The notes under the pieces were generated by a model, which had not been told where the DNA came from, ran no database searches, and worked only from the letters and a program-made list of their open reading frames with translations. This document shows positions 27,275 to 35,111 of a stretch of DNA of 64,000 nt, one piece after another (the first letter of the stretch is position 1; each line of letters starts with the position of its first letter). The stretch spans positions 1 through 64,000 of the forward strand of contig NZ_QLVD01000032.1 in assembly GCF_003352835.1 (NCBI RefSeq), in the 5' to 3' direction. This DNA is from Ornithinimicrobium murale (GTDB lineage: Bacteria; Actinomycetota; Actinomycetes; Actinomycetales; Dermatophilaceae). Both the position numbers and the translations under genes were made by a program.

Positions 27275-27612
27275 GACGCGCACCTCCGCGCAAGGTGACT
27301 AGCGCCGCGAGTGTCCAGGCTGCGGGGTCTGGGGTGTCCTGCGTCATGGTGGCGCATCGTGGGGTGCGCGGGGACCACGGCGGTAACGCTTCCTCCACGC
27401 CGTAGGGGGTCGGGTCGGTGTGGACGATGCGCCGGCGTGGTGAGCGCGCTCATGGGGCCGATCAGCGCCCAGCCACAGCCGGGTGTGTGCACGCGCAGAT
27501 GGTCGGCACCACCGGGACCGGGCGCGTAGGGGACGAGGGTGCATCCAGCCTCGGTCAGGTGCCGGGTGACGTCCTGGGCGACCTGGAGGGCGAGATGTTG
27601 AGGGGTGGTCAT
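27271..27612 (-). CDS. Hypothetical plasmid protein
   Basis: The 113-residue product has a good AAGGAGG site before its ATG. The N-terminal 55 residues look folded: LALQVAQDVTRHLTEAG, then a segment ending VHTPGCGWALIGP. The C-terminal half is basic and His/Pro/Arg-rich. Its stop overlaps the TTG start of the zinc-ribbon gene, so the two are coupled. I do not recognise a family. Confidence 0.55.
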   Translation of the reverse strand: MTTPQHLALQVAQDVTRHLTEAGCTLVPYAPGPGGADHLRVHTPGCGWALIGPMSALTTPAHRPHRPDPLRRGGSVTAVVPAHPTMRHHDAGHPRPRSLDTRGASHLARRCAS

Positions 27613-27696
27613 GACGGGTGCCTCCTTCTGGTGGTGCGGGGGTGGCCCGGGCGGGGTCGGAGGGGAAGCGACCCCGCCCAGGCCTGTCTGTGGGGG

Positions 27697-28704
27697 TCAG
27701 ACCAGGGCGGCAGCAGCGCGCCAGGCGGTCTGCTTGATCCGGGTCGGTCCCTCGCTGGTGAGCAGCCGAGTAGCGCGGGCGGTGGCCGCGTCGGCCTTGT
27801 CACGCACTGGGGCGTGGTGGTCGACGTACTCGGTCACCACTTGGTAAGCGGCCCACGCGGTGCTGCGGATCCCTTCCTGTGTGTTGGCGTCGTGCCATAG
27901 CGCCGACAGAGTCGCCTGACGGTCGCGCTCGGCGTTCTTGGCCCGCTTCGACGCGTCTCGGTCCGTCGCGCCGAACACCTGGCCGATGATCGCCTGAAAC
28001 TGCGCCTCGGTCGTGGTGGTGTTCACCAGCGCCTCGGCCTCGCGCTCGAACTCCTCGACGTAGGCGAACGTCAGCCCGAGGGCCTCACGGGCCTGCTGCA
28101 CAGCGGCTTTGGCGTTGCGGGTGTGCCGGATCGACACGTGCGCGACGTTGTCCCGCAGCGCGGCGGCCTGGGTGTTCGCGCAGACGACGCGGACCGGGGT
28201 GAGGAGCAGCCGGAACGCGCTTGACCCGTCGTGGCTGTTCAGCGCCGCGATGTTCAGGTCGATCCGGTCGGTGCCGCCGACCATGATCGACCCCGGGAGA
28301 CGCATCGTCAGGAACACCTGACGGCCACCGCGCAGCGAACCGGCCGTCTCAAACACCGCGCCGGACTCCTCGGCAAGGGTGTTCAGGAACTCGGCGTGCT
28401 CCTCGTTCTGCAGCGGGGTGTATCCGGCACCGACCACGCCCAGGGCCTCGGCGGCGGCGGTGAATGGGTTCGTTCGCACGGTCGCGAAGCCGGGGGCGGG
28501 GATGCTGCTCACGCCGTCCTCGGTGACCTCGTTCGCGGTCAGTGGCACCTTGCGCACGTCCCAGCCGCCCAGGTGCCCCAGGGTCATGGCCTCCTCGGCG
28601 GTGAACGCGCGGTCTCGGACGGTCGTGCCCAGCCGGTGCCAGGCGTCCTGGCGTGCGTAGATCGCGGCGGCCTGGCCCTTGTAGGTCTCAATCTCGTGTG
28701 ACAT
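27697..28704 (-). CDS. DUF932 protein (phage/plasmid-like TIGR03299 type)
   Basis: The start MSHEIETYKG at 28704 is preceded by a GGAAGGAAA site. The 335-residue product matches the DUF932 family: the opening AWHRLGTTVRDRAFTAEEAM, the block SHDGSSAFRLLLTPVRVVCANT, and the C-terminal helical region with TTTTEAQFQAIIGQVF. DUF932 genes are regularly found on conjugative plasmids and phages; the molecular role is unknown. The upstream region carries the AT-rich motif shared with the relaxase promoter region. Confidence 0.85.
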   Translation of the reverse strand: MSHEIETYKGQAAAIYARQDAWHRLGTTVRDRAFTAEEAMTLGHLGGWDVRKVPLTANEVTEDGVSSIPAPGFATVRTNPFTAAAEALGVVGAGYTPLQNEEHAEFLNTLAEESGAVFETAGSLRGGRQVFLTMRLPGSIMVGGTDRIDLNIAALNSHDGSSAFRLLLTPVRVVCANTQAAALRDNVAHVSIRHTRNAKAAVQQAREALGLTFAYVEEFEREAEALVNTTTTEAQFQAIIGQVFGATDRDASKRAKNAERDRQATLSALWHDANTQEGIRSTAWAAYQVVTEYVDHHAPVRDKADAATARATRLLTSEGPTRIKQTAWRAAAALV

Positions 28705-28767
28705 CTCGCGGGTTTCCTTCCCTTTGTGTTGGTCCGTTCCGGTTGAGCGGATCAACTATTGCTGAGT

Positions 28768-28786
28768 CTATTCTTTCTGTTCTACT
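28768..28786. promoter_or_regulatory. Second copy of the shared AT-rich motif
   Basis: On the minus strand this reads AGTAGAACAGAAAGAATAG, 18 of 19 identical to 21848-21866. It lies about 65-80 bases before the DUF932 start. A shorter match (ATAGAACAGA) occurs at 30435-30444, upstream of the ParB-like gene. Confidence 0.5.
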
Positions 28787-28829
28787 GATGCCCGGAGTTA
28801 TCCACAAGGGGGAGAACTCCGGGCATCAG
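28785..28829. repeat. Perfect 15-bp stem-loop with a DnaA box at its loop
   Basis: CTGATGCCCGGAGTT (28785-28799) is followed after 15 bases by its exact reverse complement (28815-28829). TTATCCACA, the consensus DnaA box, covers 28798-28806, the top of the stem and the loop. It stands between the DUF932 promoter region and the end of the ParB-like gene. It may serve as a terminator for the ParB-like gene or as part of a replication origin. Confidence 0.6.
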
Positions 28830-28839
28830 TGGGGGAGGG

Positions 28840-30402
28840 TCAGGCCGCTGCCTCGTCGGCAGCCGTCGCGTCCGGCCGTGGTGACGTCTCGTGCTCCTGG
28901 CCTTCGGTGACCTCGCCCTGGTCTTGCGGCTCGGCCTCGGTGTCGCTGGCCTCCCTGGTCGGCTCTTGGGCTGTCTGCGCCTCGATCTCACTGGAGCCGT
29001 AGCCCCATTCGGTCATGGCCGACAGGATGCGCCGGTCCCAGGGGCCGGGGTTGCGCCAGGTGTGGACGTCGCTGGCCTTCTCCCAGGCGGCCAGGATCGC
29101 GGCCAGGGCGCGCATGGTGGCTGCCTTCGGGGTGGCGGGTTCGTGGGCCAGCCGGTCGCATTCCTGACTGTGGCCGTAGTACCCGCCCACCTCGACGCCG
29201 CGCAGTTCCTGCAGCATCGGGTGGTTGGTGCTCATCGCCTGGTTGAGCCAGTGCGGAGCGGTCAGCACTGCCTCACAGATCAGCGCCTCGGCTCCTTTGG
29301 GCGGGTTCTTGCGGGTCAGGAACGTTGCCAGCCACTCACGGCGCACGGTCTGCGCCGATCGCCACGCCTTGTTGTTCTCCACGACCTGGCGACGCTCGGC
29401 CCGCTTCGCCTCGGCGGCGGCCTCGGCCTGCTCCTCGTCCGGCTCATTGGTGCCTGAACTCTCCCGCAGCTGCTGGGCGTGGATCAGTCCGGCGGCCTCG
29501 GGGTCGGTGCACACCCACACCTGTCGGTAGACCCGCACGGCCTCGGGCTCGGCCACCTCGTCGTCCTGGTCGGCGGCTCCCTCGTCGTCCTGGTCCTCGG
29601 GTTCGGGGTAGTCCCAACCCTGCTGTAGCACCACGGCGGCGCCGGTGACCTGGGGCCAGTCCTCTTCGGGGATCGGCTTGCCCTCGCTGTCCCGCAGGTG
29701 GCGCATGCCCACCTGGTGCAGGTCGGGTGCTTCCTGCGGGTCGAGCACTGGCAGGCCTTCGGCACGTAGCCGCTCGATTTCCTGGGCCAGGGCGGCGGCG
29801 TCCTCGGCATCGTCCCGCAGCCGCTGGGCTTCGTGCTCGAGGGACCAGCCGAACTGTAGGGCGCGTGTCAGCCGCGCGACGGCGTCGTCGTCGCCGTCGA
29901 ACTCGGCCAGGATCGCGGCCTGATCCAAGGTCAGCGCCTCCTGGGTCATGGCCTCCTTGGCCGACTCGCTCCCGGCCACAGTCAGGGCGGCCTTCACCGT
30001 GGGGCGGGCGATGCCGGTGCGCTTGGCGATCTGTGCAGCGCTGACCCCGAGCAAGGCGAGTTGCTCCAACCCGTCACATACCTCGCGCTGATTCATCGCC
30101 TCCCGGTGCACGTTCTCGCTGATTTGGTCGGTGATCCGGTCGGCCTCGTCGGGGTGGGGCAGCACCCTGACCGGGACGGTGCCCGAAGGGGTGCCGACCT
30201 CGGTCGCGACTACGGTGCGGCGCTGCCCACGGAGCACCACCAGGTGGCCGTCCTCGTCGCGGTAGACGGTGATGACCTCCAGGACTCCGCGTGCCTTGAT
30301 GGACGCGGCGAACTCGCGGGCGTCGGGGTGGGTGTCGGTGCGGACGTTCGCGCCGACGGTCAACGTCGCGGGGTCCACCTCAATCAACTCAACATCAGAC
30401 AT
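28840..30402 (-). CDS. ParB/RepB-like protein (plasmid type)
   Basis: The preferred start is ATG 30402, with GGGAG 9 bases before it. The 520-residue protein begins with a ParB N-terminal nuclease-like domain (VRTDTHPDAREFAASIKARGVLEVITVYRDEDG, then VLRGQRRTVVA and ENVHREAMNQRE). An HTH region (LGVSAAQIAKRTGIARPTVKAAL) follows. A long acidic, Glu/Asp/Gln-rich C-terminal half has a conserved centre near WRSAQTVRREWLATFL. It probably binds plasmid DNA for partition or copy control. No ParA is directly adjacent. Confidence 0.85.
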   Translation of the reverse strand: MSDVELIEVDPATLTVGANVRTDTHPDAREFAASIKARGVLEVITVYRDEDGHLVVLRGQRRTVVATEVGTPSGTVPVRVLPHPDEADRITDQISENVHREAMNQREVCDGLEQLALLGVSAAQIAKRTGIARPTVKAALTVAGSESAKEAMTQEALTLDQAAILAEFDGDDDAVARLTRALQFGWSLEHEAQRLRDDAEDAAALAQEIERLRAEGLPVLDPQEAPDLHQVGMRHLRDSEGKPIPEEDWPQVTGAAVVLQQGWDYPEPEDQDDEGAADQDDEVAEPEAVRVYRQVWVCTDPEAAGLIHAQQLRESSGTNEPDEEQAEAAAEAKRAERRQVVENNKAWRSAQTVRREWLATFLTRKNPPKGAEALICEAVLTAPHWLNQAMSTNHPMLQELRGVEVGGYYGHSQECDRLAHEPATPKAATMRALAAILAAWEKASDVHTWRNPGPWDRRILSAMTEWGYGSSEIEAQTAQEPTREASDTEAEPQDQGEVTEGQEHETSPRPDATAADEAAA

Positions 30403-30488
30403 GTTGTTCAACTCCCTCTCATGGGTGTGGAATGGATAGAACAGAGTCTGTCAAGATTCGCACCCATACGGGGGCTGACCTGGGAAGA

Positions 30489-30497
30489 TGTGGACAA
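30489..30497 (-). promoter_or_regulatory. DnaA box (actinobacterial consensus)
   Basis: TGTGGACAA on the plus strand is the complement of TTGTCCACA, the DnaA box consensus in high-G+C actinobacteria. It lies in the gap between the ParB-like gene and the DUF3560 gene (30403-30689), which otherwise holds only short AT-rich promoter-like sequence. Confidence 0.55.
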
Positions 30498-30689
30498 CTC
30501 TCATGGTCGGGAACGGCGGCGGACGCGGGCGGCGCGGCACCTCCGTCTGGGCCAAAGTGGGGTAGAAACAAGAGGGGATGAACGCACAAAGACCGGGAAT
30601 GCAGGGTTGGTGTTAGGCGCCTGAGCAGTCCCGAGGGTGTCGGAAAAGACTTAGGGGTGGAGAGGATTTCCTGAGCTCCTGGAGGTGTC

Positions 30690-31538
30690 ATGTCGAATCT
30701 GGCGGTGACCCACACGTTTGAGGACGGCGCGTTGGTGCGCGGCACCCAGCGCAGCGACGGGGCGGGCGAGGTGCTCAAGCCACTCGGGTGGCGCTGGGGG
30801 AGGGGCTTGCGGGCCTGGTACCTGCCCTCGAGTCGAGAGCATGCCCCAGACCGAGGGCGGCTCACTCAGGCCATCGAGCAGCTCGGCCAGGTCGGGCACG
30901 CCGTTGAGGCGAGCGTGGTGGTCGCTCCCTCAGCCGGCTACGCCGCGGCCGAAGGCCGCTACATCGAGCGGCTCCAGGACGCGCGCGAAGCATTGATCGC
31001 CCGCGCCGACCGGCACGAATCCGCAGCCAACAGCGACAATCAGAGCACCGAACTGCGTTGGAGCGAGAGCCAAGCCGCGGCCGAAACAAGAGCGCGCGCG
31101 GGCCGCATCACCGAGCAGCTCAACAGTCGCAGGAGCCCAAGCGCCATCCGAGGTCGGATCGCCCATCTGCAGCGCGACGTCGCGGCTGGGCAGCGAACCC
31201 TGGACGCGCTCGAGCGCGCGGACGAGCGAGGCACTGACAAGTGGTGCCAGGTGCATGATCAACTGGAACTCGACCGAGGGCAGCTGGCCTACTGGCAGCA
31301 GACGAGCCAGGAGACGACACACGGCCCGGGCACGGTCATGCCCGGCGATCAGGTGCGGATCCGTGGCTACTGGCGGACGGTAATCCGCGTGAATGCCAAA
31401 AGCGTCACCGTCCAAGTCAACGGGTGGGGAAGCGGGCGCACCGCGTGGGCGGATGTGCAGGAACACCGAGCGGGTCACCCGGAACAGCCAGCGCCTCGCC
31501 CGCGCCGACCGAGCGCCAGACCGCGCCAACTCACCTAA
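30690..31538 (+). CDS. DUF3560 protein
   Basis: The ATG at 30690 follows GGAGGTG. The 282-residue product opens VTHTFEDGALVRGTQRSDGAGEVLKPLGWRWGRGL and has a DRGRLTQAIEQL block, the signature of DUF3560 proteins of actinobacterial plasmids. It then forms a long charged helical region and a small beta-rich C-terminal domain (MPGDQVRIRGYWRTVIRV, KOW-like). Its function is unknown. It lies between DnaA boxes, in the presumed replication/maintenance region. Confidence 0.75.
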   Translation: MSNLAVTHTFEDGALVRGTQRSDGAGEVLKPLGWRWGRGLRAWYLPSSREHAPDRGRLTQAIEQLGQVGHAVEASVVVAPSAGYAAAEGRYIERLQDAREALIARADRHESAANSDNQSTELRWSESQAAAETRARAGRITEQLNSRRSPSAIRGRIAHLQRDVAAGQRTLDALERADERGTDKWCQVHDQLELDRGQLAYWQQTSQETTHGPGTVMPGDQVRIRGYWRTVIRVNAKSVTVQVNGWGSGRTAWADVQEHRAGHPEQPAPRPRRPSARPRQLT

Positions 31539-31565
31539 AACCCCGAACTCTGACGCCCGGCGGTT

Positions 31566-31599
31566 TTGAGTACCTCGCCCGCCCTGTCGCTGCGCTAGG
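31566..31599 (-). repeat. Relic of a second DUF3560 gene (inverted copy)
   Basis: These 34 bases are the reverse complement of 30745-30778 inside the DUF3560 gene, with 31 matches. Read leftwards they encode RSDRAGEVLKTAG, which is closer to the family consensus than the intact neighbour. This appears to be a fossil of another DUF3560 gene in opposite orientation, rather than a functional repeat. Confidence 0.5.
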
Positions 31600-31601
31600 G
31601 C

Positions 31602-31610
31602 TTATCCACA
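31602..31610 (+). promoter_or_regulatory. DnaA box
   Basis: TTATCCACA, perfect consensus, directly beside the DUF3560 relic in the 230-base gap before the next gene. Confidence 0.5.
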
Positions 31611-31772
31611 AGATGCACGGGGATGCTGCCCTATGGTCGAAGATTTTCAGTAGGCTCCGCACTGAGAATAGGAACAACAGATTGGAAACGGTGGAGCCAT
31701 GGCCGACGTCGATCCGGTGTCAGAGCCGGTGACTAGCGTCCAGTGCGTGTGCACCCAGGACGGTGATCGCTC

Positions 31773-32252
31773 GTGACCCCTTCAGCCGCGGCCGATGAGG
31801 TCATTCCTACTGGAACGTACTGGGACCGGGAGACCTGGGACCTGGCCAGATCGGCCTACGTCGCAGACCTGGACACCGACCCCGATTCCCCAGACGCGTT
31901 CGTAGGTTGGCTCCACCGAGCCCTGGACCAACACGTCCAGCGAGGACCGGAAGGGCGCGCCGCCCTACAGATTCCGCCCGCACGGCGTCACCAGCAGGGG
32001 GAGCCGGCGGGACTGAGCAGGACCTACCCGCTGCACGCGAGCACGATCGATGCCCTCGAGGAGGCCATCATCCAAGACCGCCAGATAACCCGGCGGATGC
32101 TGAGCCGCTCTGGCTTCCTCCGGGAGGCCGTGATCGCCGCTGCCGGGCAAGCGCAGGCCAGACTCGCTGCTGGGGCCAACTTGCCGCCGGCTCCGGAGCG
32201 CCTGCCTAACCGTCCTGTCCGGCGATCGCATGGAGCCAAGGGCAGTGGCTGA
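31773..32252 (+). CDS. ParB C-terminal/ParG-like centromere-binding protein
   Basis: The GTG at 31773 overlaps the TGA of a possible 25-codon leader frame (31699-31776). The 159-residue protein has a disordered N-terminus. The C-terminal half TYPLHASTIDALEEAIIQDRQITRRMLSRSGFLREAVIAAA looks like a ribbon-helix-helix or short helical centromere-binding domain, as in small plasmid ParB proteins. The tail is basic and Pro-rich. It may partner the ParB-like protein or a ParA encoded outside the window. Confidence 0.55.
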   Translation: MTPSAAADEVIPTGTYWDRETWDLARSAYVADLDTDPDSPDAFVGWLHRALDQHVQRGPEGRAALQIPPARRHQQGEPAGLSRTYPLHASTIDALEEAIIQDRQITRRMLSRSGFLREAVIAAAGQAQARLAAGANLPPAPERLPNRPVRRSHGAKGSG

Positions 32253-32287
32253 ACTCGTGGGGGTCGACAAGAGCCCACGAGACGGGA

Positions 32288-32905
32288 ATGGAAGGGGTGA
32301 CCGGATCAATGAAGCAAGAGGACGAGGCGCGCCTGCTGCAGGACTCCGCTGGCGAGCTCCGCAGCCGGAAGCGTTACTGGCTCTGGGTTGGCGCGATCGC
32401 CATTGGAGTCTGCGCGGCTGTCGTCACCGCCAGCTTCCTGTGGGGCAGCAGTTACTCCGGTGTCGCAGCGTGGGCGACATGGATCCTCATGATGGTCAGC
32501 GTCCTGACCTTATTGGTTGCCGGCATCCTCTACCTGACCACTATGAGACGGCTCGACGGTGTCCGCTATCACCAGCGCGTGCTGGTCTACGCGCAACAGG
32601 AGACAGCGAGCCTGAGTCACGTGACTCAGGCTCGGCAGGAGGCCGGGAATGCTGTCGAGCAGAACCGGCGAGCGAACGTGCGGTACGGACTGGTCACGCT
32701 GGTCTTTCTGGGTGGCGCCATGATCGTCAACTTCACCACCGACAACGAGACCGCCAGGTGGGTGGCCTTGGTCCCCGCACTGCTGGGGATGATCACATTG
32801 GTGTGGGTCATGGATCGTGGGCTCAAAGCGCGAGTCCGGTACGACCTCGCCAACGCAAGGCGAGAGCGCCTGCGCGAGCAGCTGAACGCAGGTCAGGAGT
32901 GGTGA
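32288..32905 (+). CDS. Four-helix membrane protein, unknown
   Basis: The 205-residue protein (start 32288 or 32309) has helices at YWLWVGAIAIGVCAAVVTA, WATWILMMVSVLTLLVAGIL, YGLVTLVFLGGAMIV and VALVPALLGMITLVWV. A charged helix lies between the pairs (VYAQQETASLSHVTQARQEA), with basic ends. No family is recognised. It lies directly upstream of the AAA+ ATPase gene but is separated from it by that gene's own promoter. Confidence 0.6.
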   Translation: MEGVTGSMKQEDEARLLQDSAGELRSRKRYWLWVGAIAIGVCAAVVTASFLWGSSYSGVAAWATWILMMVSVLTLLVAGILYLTTMRRLDGVRYHQRVLVYAQQETASLSHVTQARQEAGNAVEQNRRANVRYGLVTLVFLGGAMIVNFTTDNETARWVALVPALLGMITLVWVMDRGLKARVRYDLANARRERLREQLNAGQEW

Positions 32906-32934
32906 CCGCAACGCACGCCGACGAGGCTTTAGAT

Positions 32935-32975
32935 AACTTTATACAACCAGCCTTCTATAAAGTGGTATAAGCGTC
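32935..32975 (+). promoter_or_regulatory. Probable leaderless promoter with operator-like repeat
   Basis: ACTTTATA (32935-32942) and TATAAAGT (32955-32962) are inverted repeats. A strong -10 element, TATAAG (32966-32971), ends five bases before the GTG at 32976, and no ribosome site is present. A -10 this close to the start codon marks a leaderless transcript, common in actinobacteria. The dyad may bind a repressor. Confidence 0.6.
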
Positions 32976-34325
32976 GTGGAGGGAAGCCTGTACACACCCG
33001 GGGCGGGGCACAGTCCGCCTGAGCTCGTCGGTCGGGACGCGCTGATCCAGGAGTGGCATCGAACCCTCAATAGCGTGGCCGCCCAGGGACGTGTCGCGGC
33101 CAGGGACATGCTGCTGACCGGCCCTCGCGGTGTGGGTAAAACCACGATGCTCACCGCGTATGGGCGCGCCGCGTCAGAGCAGGGTTTCGATGTGGTCAAC
33201 GTGCAGGCGATCCGGCACCACGAGTCTGTCGTTGACGCGCTAATCACCAAAGCACGCACCAAACTGGAGGACGGAGCGGGTGCCTGGGTCAAGGCCCGCA
33301 ACGCGGTGGAGCGGCTCAGTGGACTCAATGTAGGCGTGGCTGGTCTCAGCGTCGGGATTAGCACCCGAGACGACAGCACGGCCGCAGCCAGCCGCGTCAA
33401 CGACCCCGGTGCGATCGCTGCGGCGTTGGCCACTCTCTCCGACGCCATCCGCGAGGACCGGGGCAGCGGAGGGTTGTTGATCACGGTGGACGAACTGCAG
33501 GCCGCACACCCCAGTGATCTCACCCTGATCGCCGCGGCACTCCACCGCCTGAACGTGGACCACCCCACAGCGACGGTCACATTCGCCGCCAGCGGCTTAC
33601 CGCATACCCCGCAGGTCCTCACCGACGCCGGTGTGACCCACCCGGATCGGCTGTTCTTCCAGGACGATGTCCCGCTCACTCTCACTCCGGAGCAGGTCGA
33701 GTTGGCGGTTGCTGTTCCCGCGGGCCGCCGCGGCGTCAGCTGGCACCCCGACGCACTCCAAGCCATCACCAACGCCACCAACGGGTACCCAGCGCACGTG
33801 CAACTCTTCGCCGACGCGATCTGGCGGGTTGCCCCCGGCCCCCACCGGATCACTCTCGATGACGCCAAGACGGGTATCACCTCCGCAGTCCAGGAGGTGA
33901 ACAGGCGAACCCTCTCCCCTCGTTGGAACGGCCTAGCAGACCGCTCCATGGAGTACATGGCCGCCCTCGCGCTGCACGGGGGAGAGGCCACCACCAAGCA
34001 GTTGGCGACGACACTGGGCAGAACCGCCCCGAATCTGAGCATGGTCCGCCAGCGGCTCCTGGACCAGGGAGACATCTACGCTCCCGGCCGCGGGCAAGTC
34101 CGGATGGCAATGCCCCTGCTCGTGCCCTACGCACTGGCGCGCTACGAGGAGTCCCGAGCCCAGTCAGATACCCCGATCCTGAGTCTGGACCAGATGCGGG
34201 CGAATCAGGTCAGGGAACAGTCCCCATCGGAAAGGAGTGCCCCCGGGCTTTCGCGCGGAACGTTCGAACAGGGCCGGCAGGTCACCCCACCAAAGACGCC
34301 GCCTCATCGGGAACCGGGGCGCTGA
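32976..34325 (+). CDS. AAA+ ATPase with C-terminal winged helix (Orc1/Cdc6- or archaeal-ATPase-like)
   Basis: The 449-residue protein has LVGRDALIQEW at the front, Walker A LTGPRGVGKTT (near 47-57), Walker B LLITVDELQ (near 165-174) and sensor-like VTFAASGLPH. A lid region starts NGYPAHVQLFADAIW, and a winged-helix domain contains GGEATTKQLATTLGRTAPNLSMVRQRLLDQG. The C-terminus is disordered. This is the domain plan of Orc1/Cdc6 and of the orphan archaeal-type ATPases found on bacterial mobile elements. It may act in plasmid replication or as an NTPase sensor in defence; context favours the first. Confidence 0.75.
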   Translation: MEGSLYTPGAGHSPPELVGRDALIQEWHRTLNSVAAQGRVAARDMLLTGPRGVGKTTMLTAYGRAASEQGFDVVNVQAIRHHESVVDALITKARTKLEDGAGAWVKARNAVERLSGLNVGVAGLSVGISTRDDSTAAASRVNDPGAIAAALATLSDAIREDRGSGGLLITVDELQAAHPSDLTLIAAALHRLNVDHPTATVTFAASGLPHTPQVLTDAGVTHPDRLFFQDDVPLTLTPEQVELAVAVPAGRRGVSWHPDALQAITNATNGYPAHVQLFADAIWRVAPGPHRITLDDAKTGITSAVQEVNRRTLSPRWNGLADRSMEYMAALALHGGEATTKQLATTLGRTAPNLSMVRQRLLDQGDIYAPGRGQVRMAMPLLVPYALARYEESRAQSDTPILSLDQMRANQVREQSPSERSAPGLSRGTFEQGRQVTPPKTPPHREPGR

Positions 34326-34489
34326 CGGGTCAGGCGTACCGCACGCTCGCCTCGGTCAGCCAGGACCTGTGGCACCGAGCAGGTTCGTCCACCAGGTCCA
34401 GCCGGTCGGGTGTCGACGGCAGTAGTCGAATCGTCCGGCGCCATGACCTAGGAACCTACCTGCACAACTCGTCGCTACCCTCGACCTCT

Positions 34490-34720
34490 ATGGACGAGAT
34501 CGGCGCTACGGCCCGCCATAAACGTGCACTGCTCGACCGGGTAGAAGCTGCCGCCGGAGAACTCAGGTGTGCTGAAGCTCAGGTTCAGCACGCCCGCGAG
34601 ATCCGCGACCAGGCCGTTCGAGCCGCGGTGGGCGCGGGGGCCCACGGTGGCCAGGTGGCAGCTGCCGCCGAGATCAGCCGGGGCCTCGTCAGTCGGATCG
34701 TCAACGCCGCCCGAGGTTGA
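34490..34720 (+). CDS. Small helix-turn-helix-like protein
   Basis: A 76-residue frame from ATG 34490 reads KRALLDRVEAAAGELRCAEAQVQHAREIRDQAVRAA and ends QVAAAAEISRGLVSRIVNAA, a long helix followed by an HTH module. This is typical of small actinobacterial plasmid proteins. A TACCCT box (34475-34480) 9 bases before the ATG suggests a leaderless promoter. The longer upstream frame is a shadow of the ATPase gene. Confidence 0.6.
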   Translation: MDEIGATARHKRALLDRVEAAAGELRCAEAQVQHAREIRDQAVRAAVGAGAHGGQVAAAAEISRGLVSRIVNAARG

Positions 34721-34737
34721 GCGGGTTTGGGGCGGGG

Positions 34738-35004
34738 CTAAGCGAGAGACCCCGTCCCTTTAGCCCGCCTGATCCGTGGAGCACCGGGTCTACGAAGTGG
34801 CACGTCGGCCTCAGTTAAGGCACGTCGCACGGCCATCTGAGTTCGGTCCGTCAGCGCGGCCACTTCACGCAGCGACCGACCAGCCTGATACTCCGCCGCC
34901 ACGAACTGGATGAAGACTTGGCGCTGGGCAGGGGTCTGGTGCACTGTGCCGGTACCGCGGAACTGCGGAAGCGTCTGGGGGTAGCCACGCCCGGGATAAG
35001 CCAT
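34738..35004 (-). CDS. Small helix-turn-helix protein
   Basis: The 88-residue product is MAYPGRGYPQTLPQF, then QRQVFIQFVAAEYQAG and the HTH RSLREVAALTDRTQMAVRRALTEADVPLR, a resolvase-like C-terminal HTH. A TAGCCT box stands six bases before the ATG without a ribosome site, so the transcript is probably leaderless. It converges with the preceding gene. Confidence 0.65.
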   Translation of the reverse strand: MAYPGRGYPQTLPQFRGTGTVHQTPAQRQVFIQFVAAEYQAGRSLREVAALTDRTQMAVRRALTEADVPLRRPGAPRIRRAKGTGSLA

Positions 35005-35111
35005 GGCAGGAGGCTACTGACTAACAGCCGCGGGCCGCGTGTGGTGCTTTGGTGAGTCCCTCGTGCCGGTCGGCGTGGTCGTGGAGCTCAGGTCGACCGG
35101 CTTAGGGGCAC

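Noticed and set aside
31699-31776. 25-codon frame before the ParB-C-like gene
   Set aside because: It overlaps the next GTG neatly but has no clear ribosome site or similarity; kept only as a possible leader.
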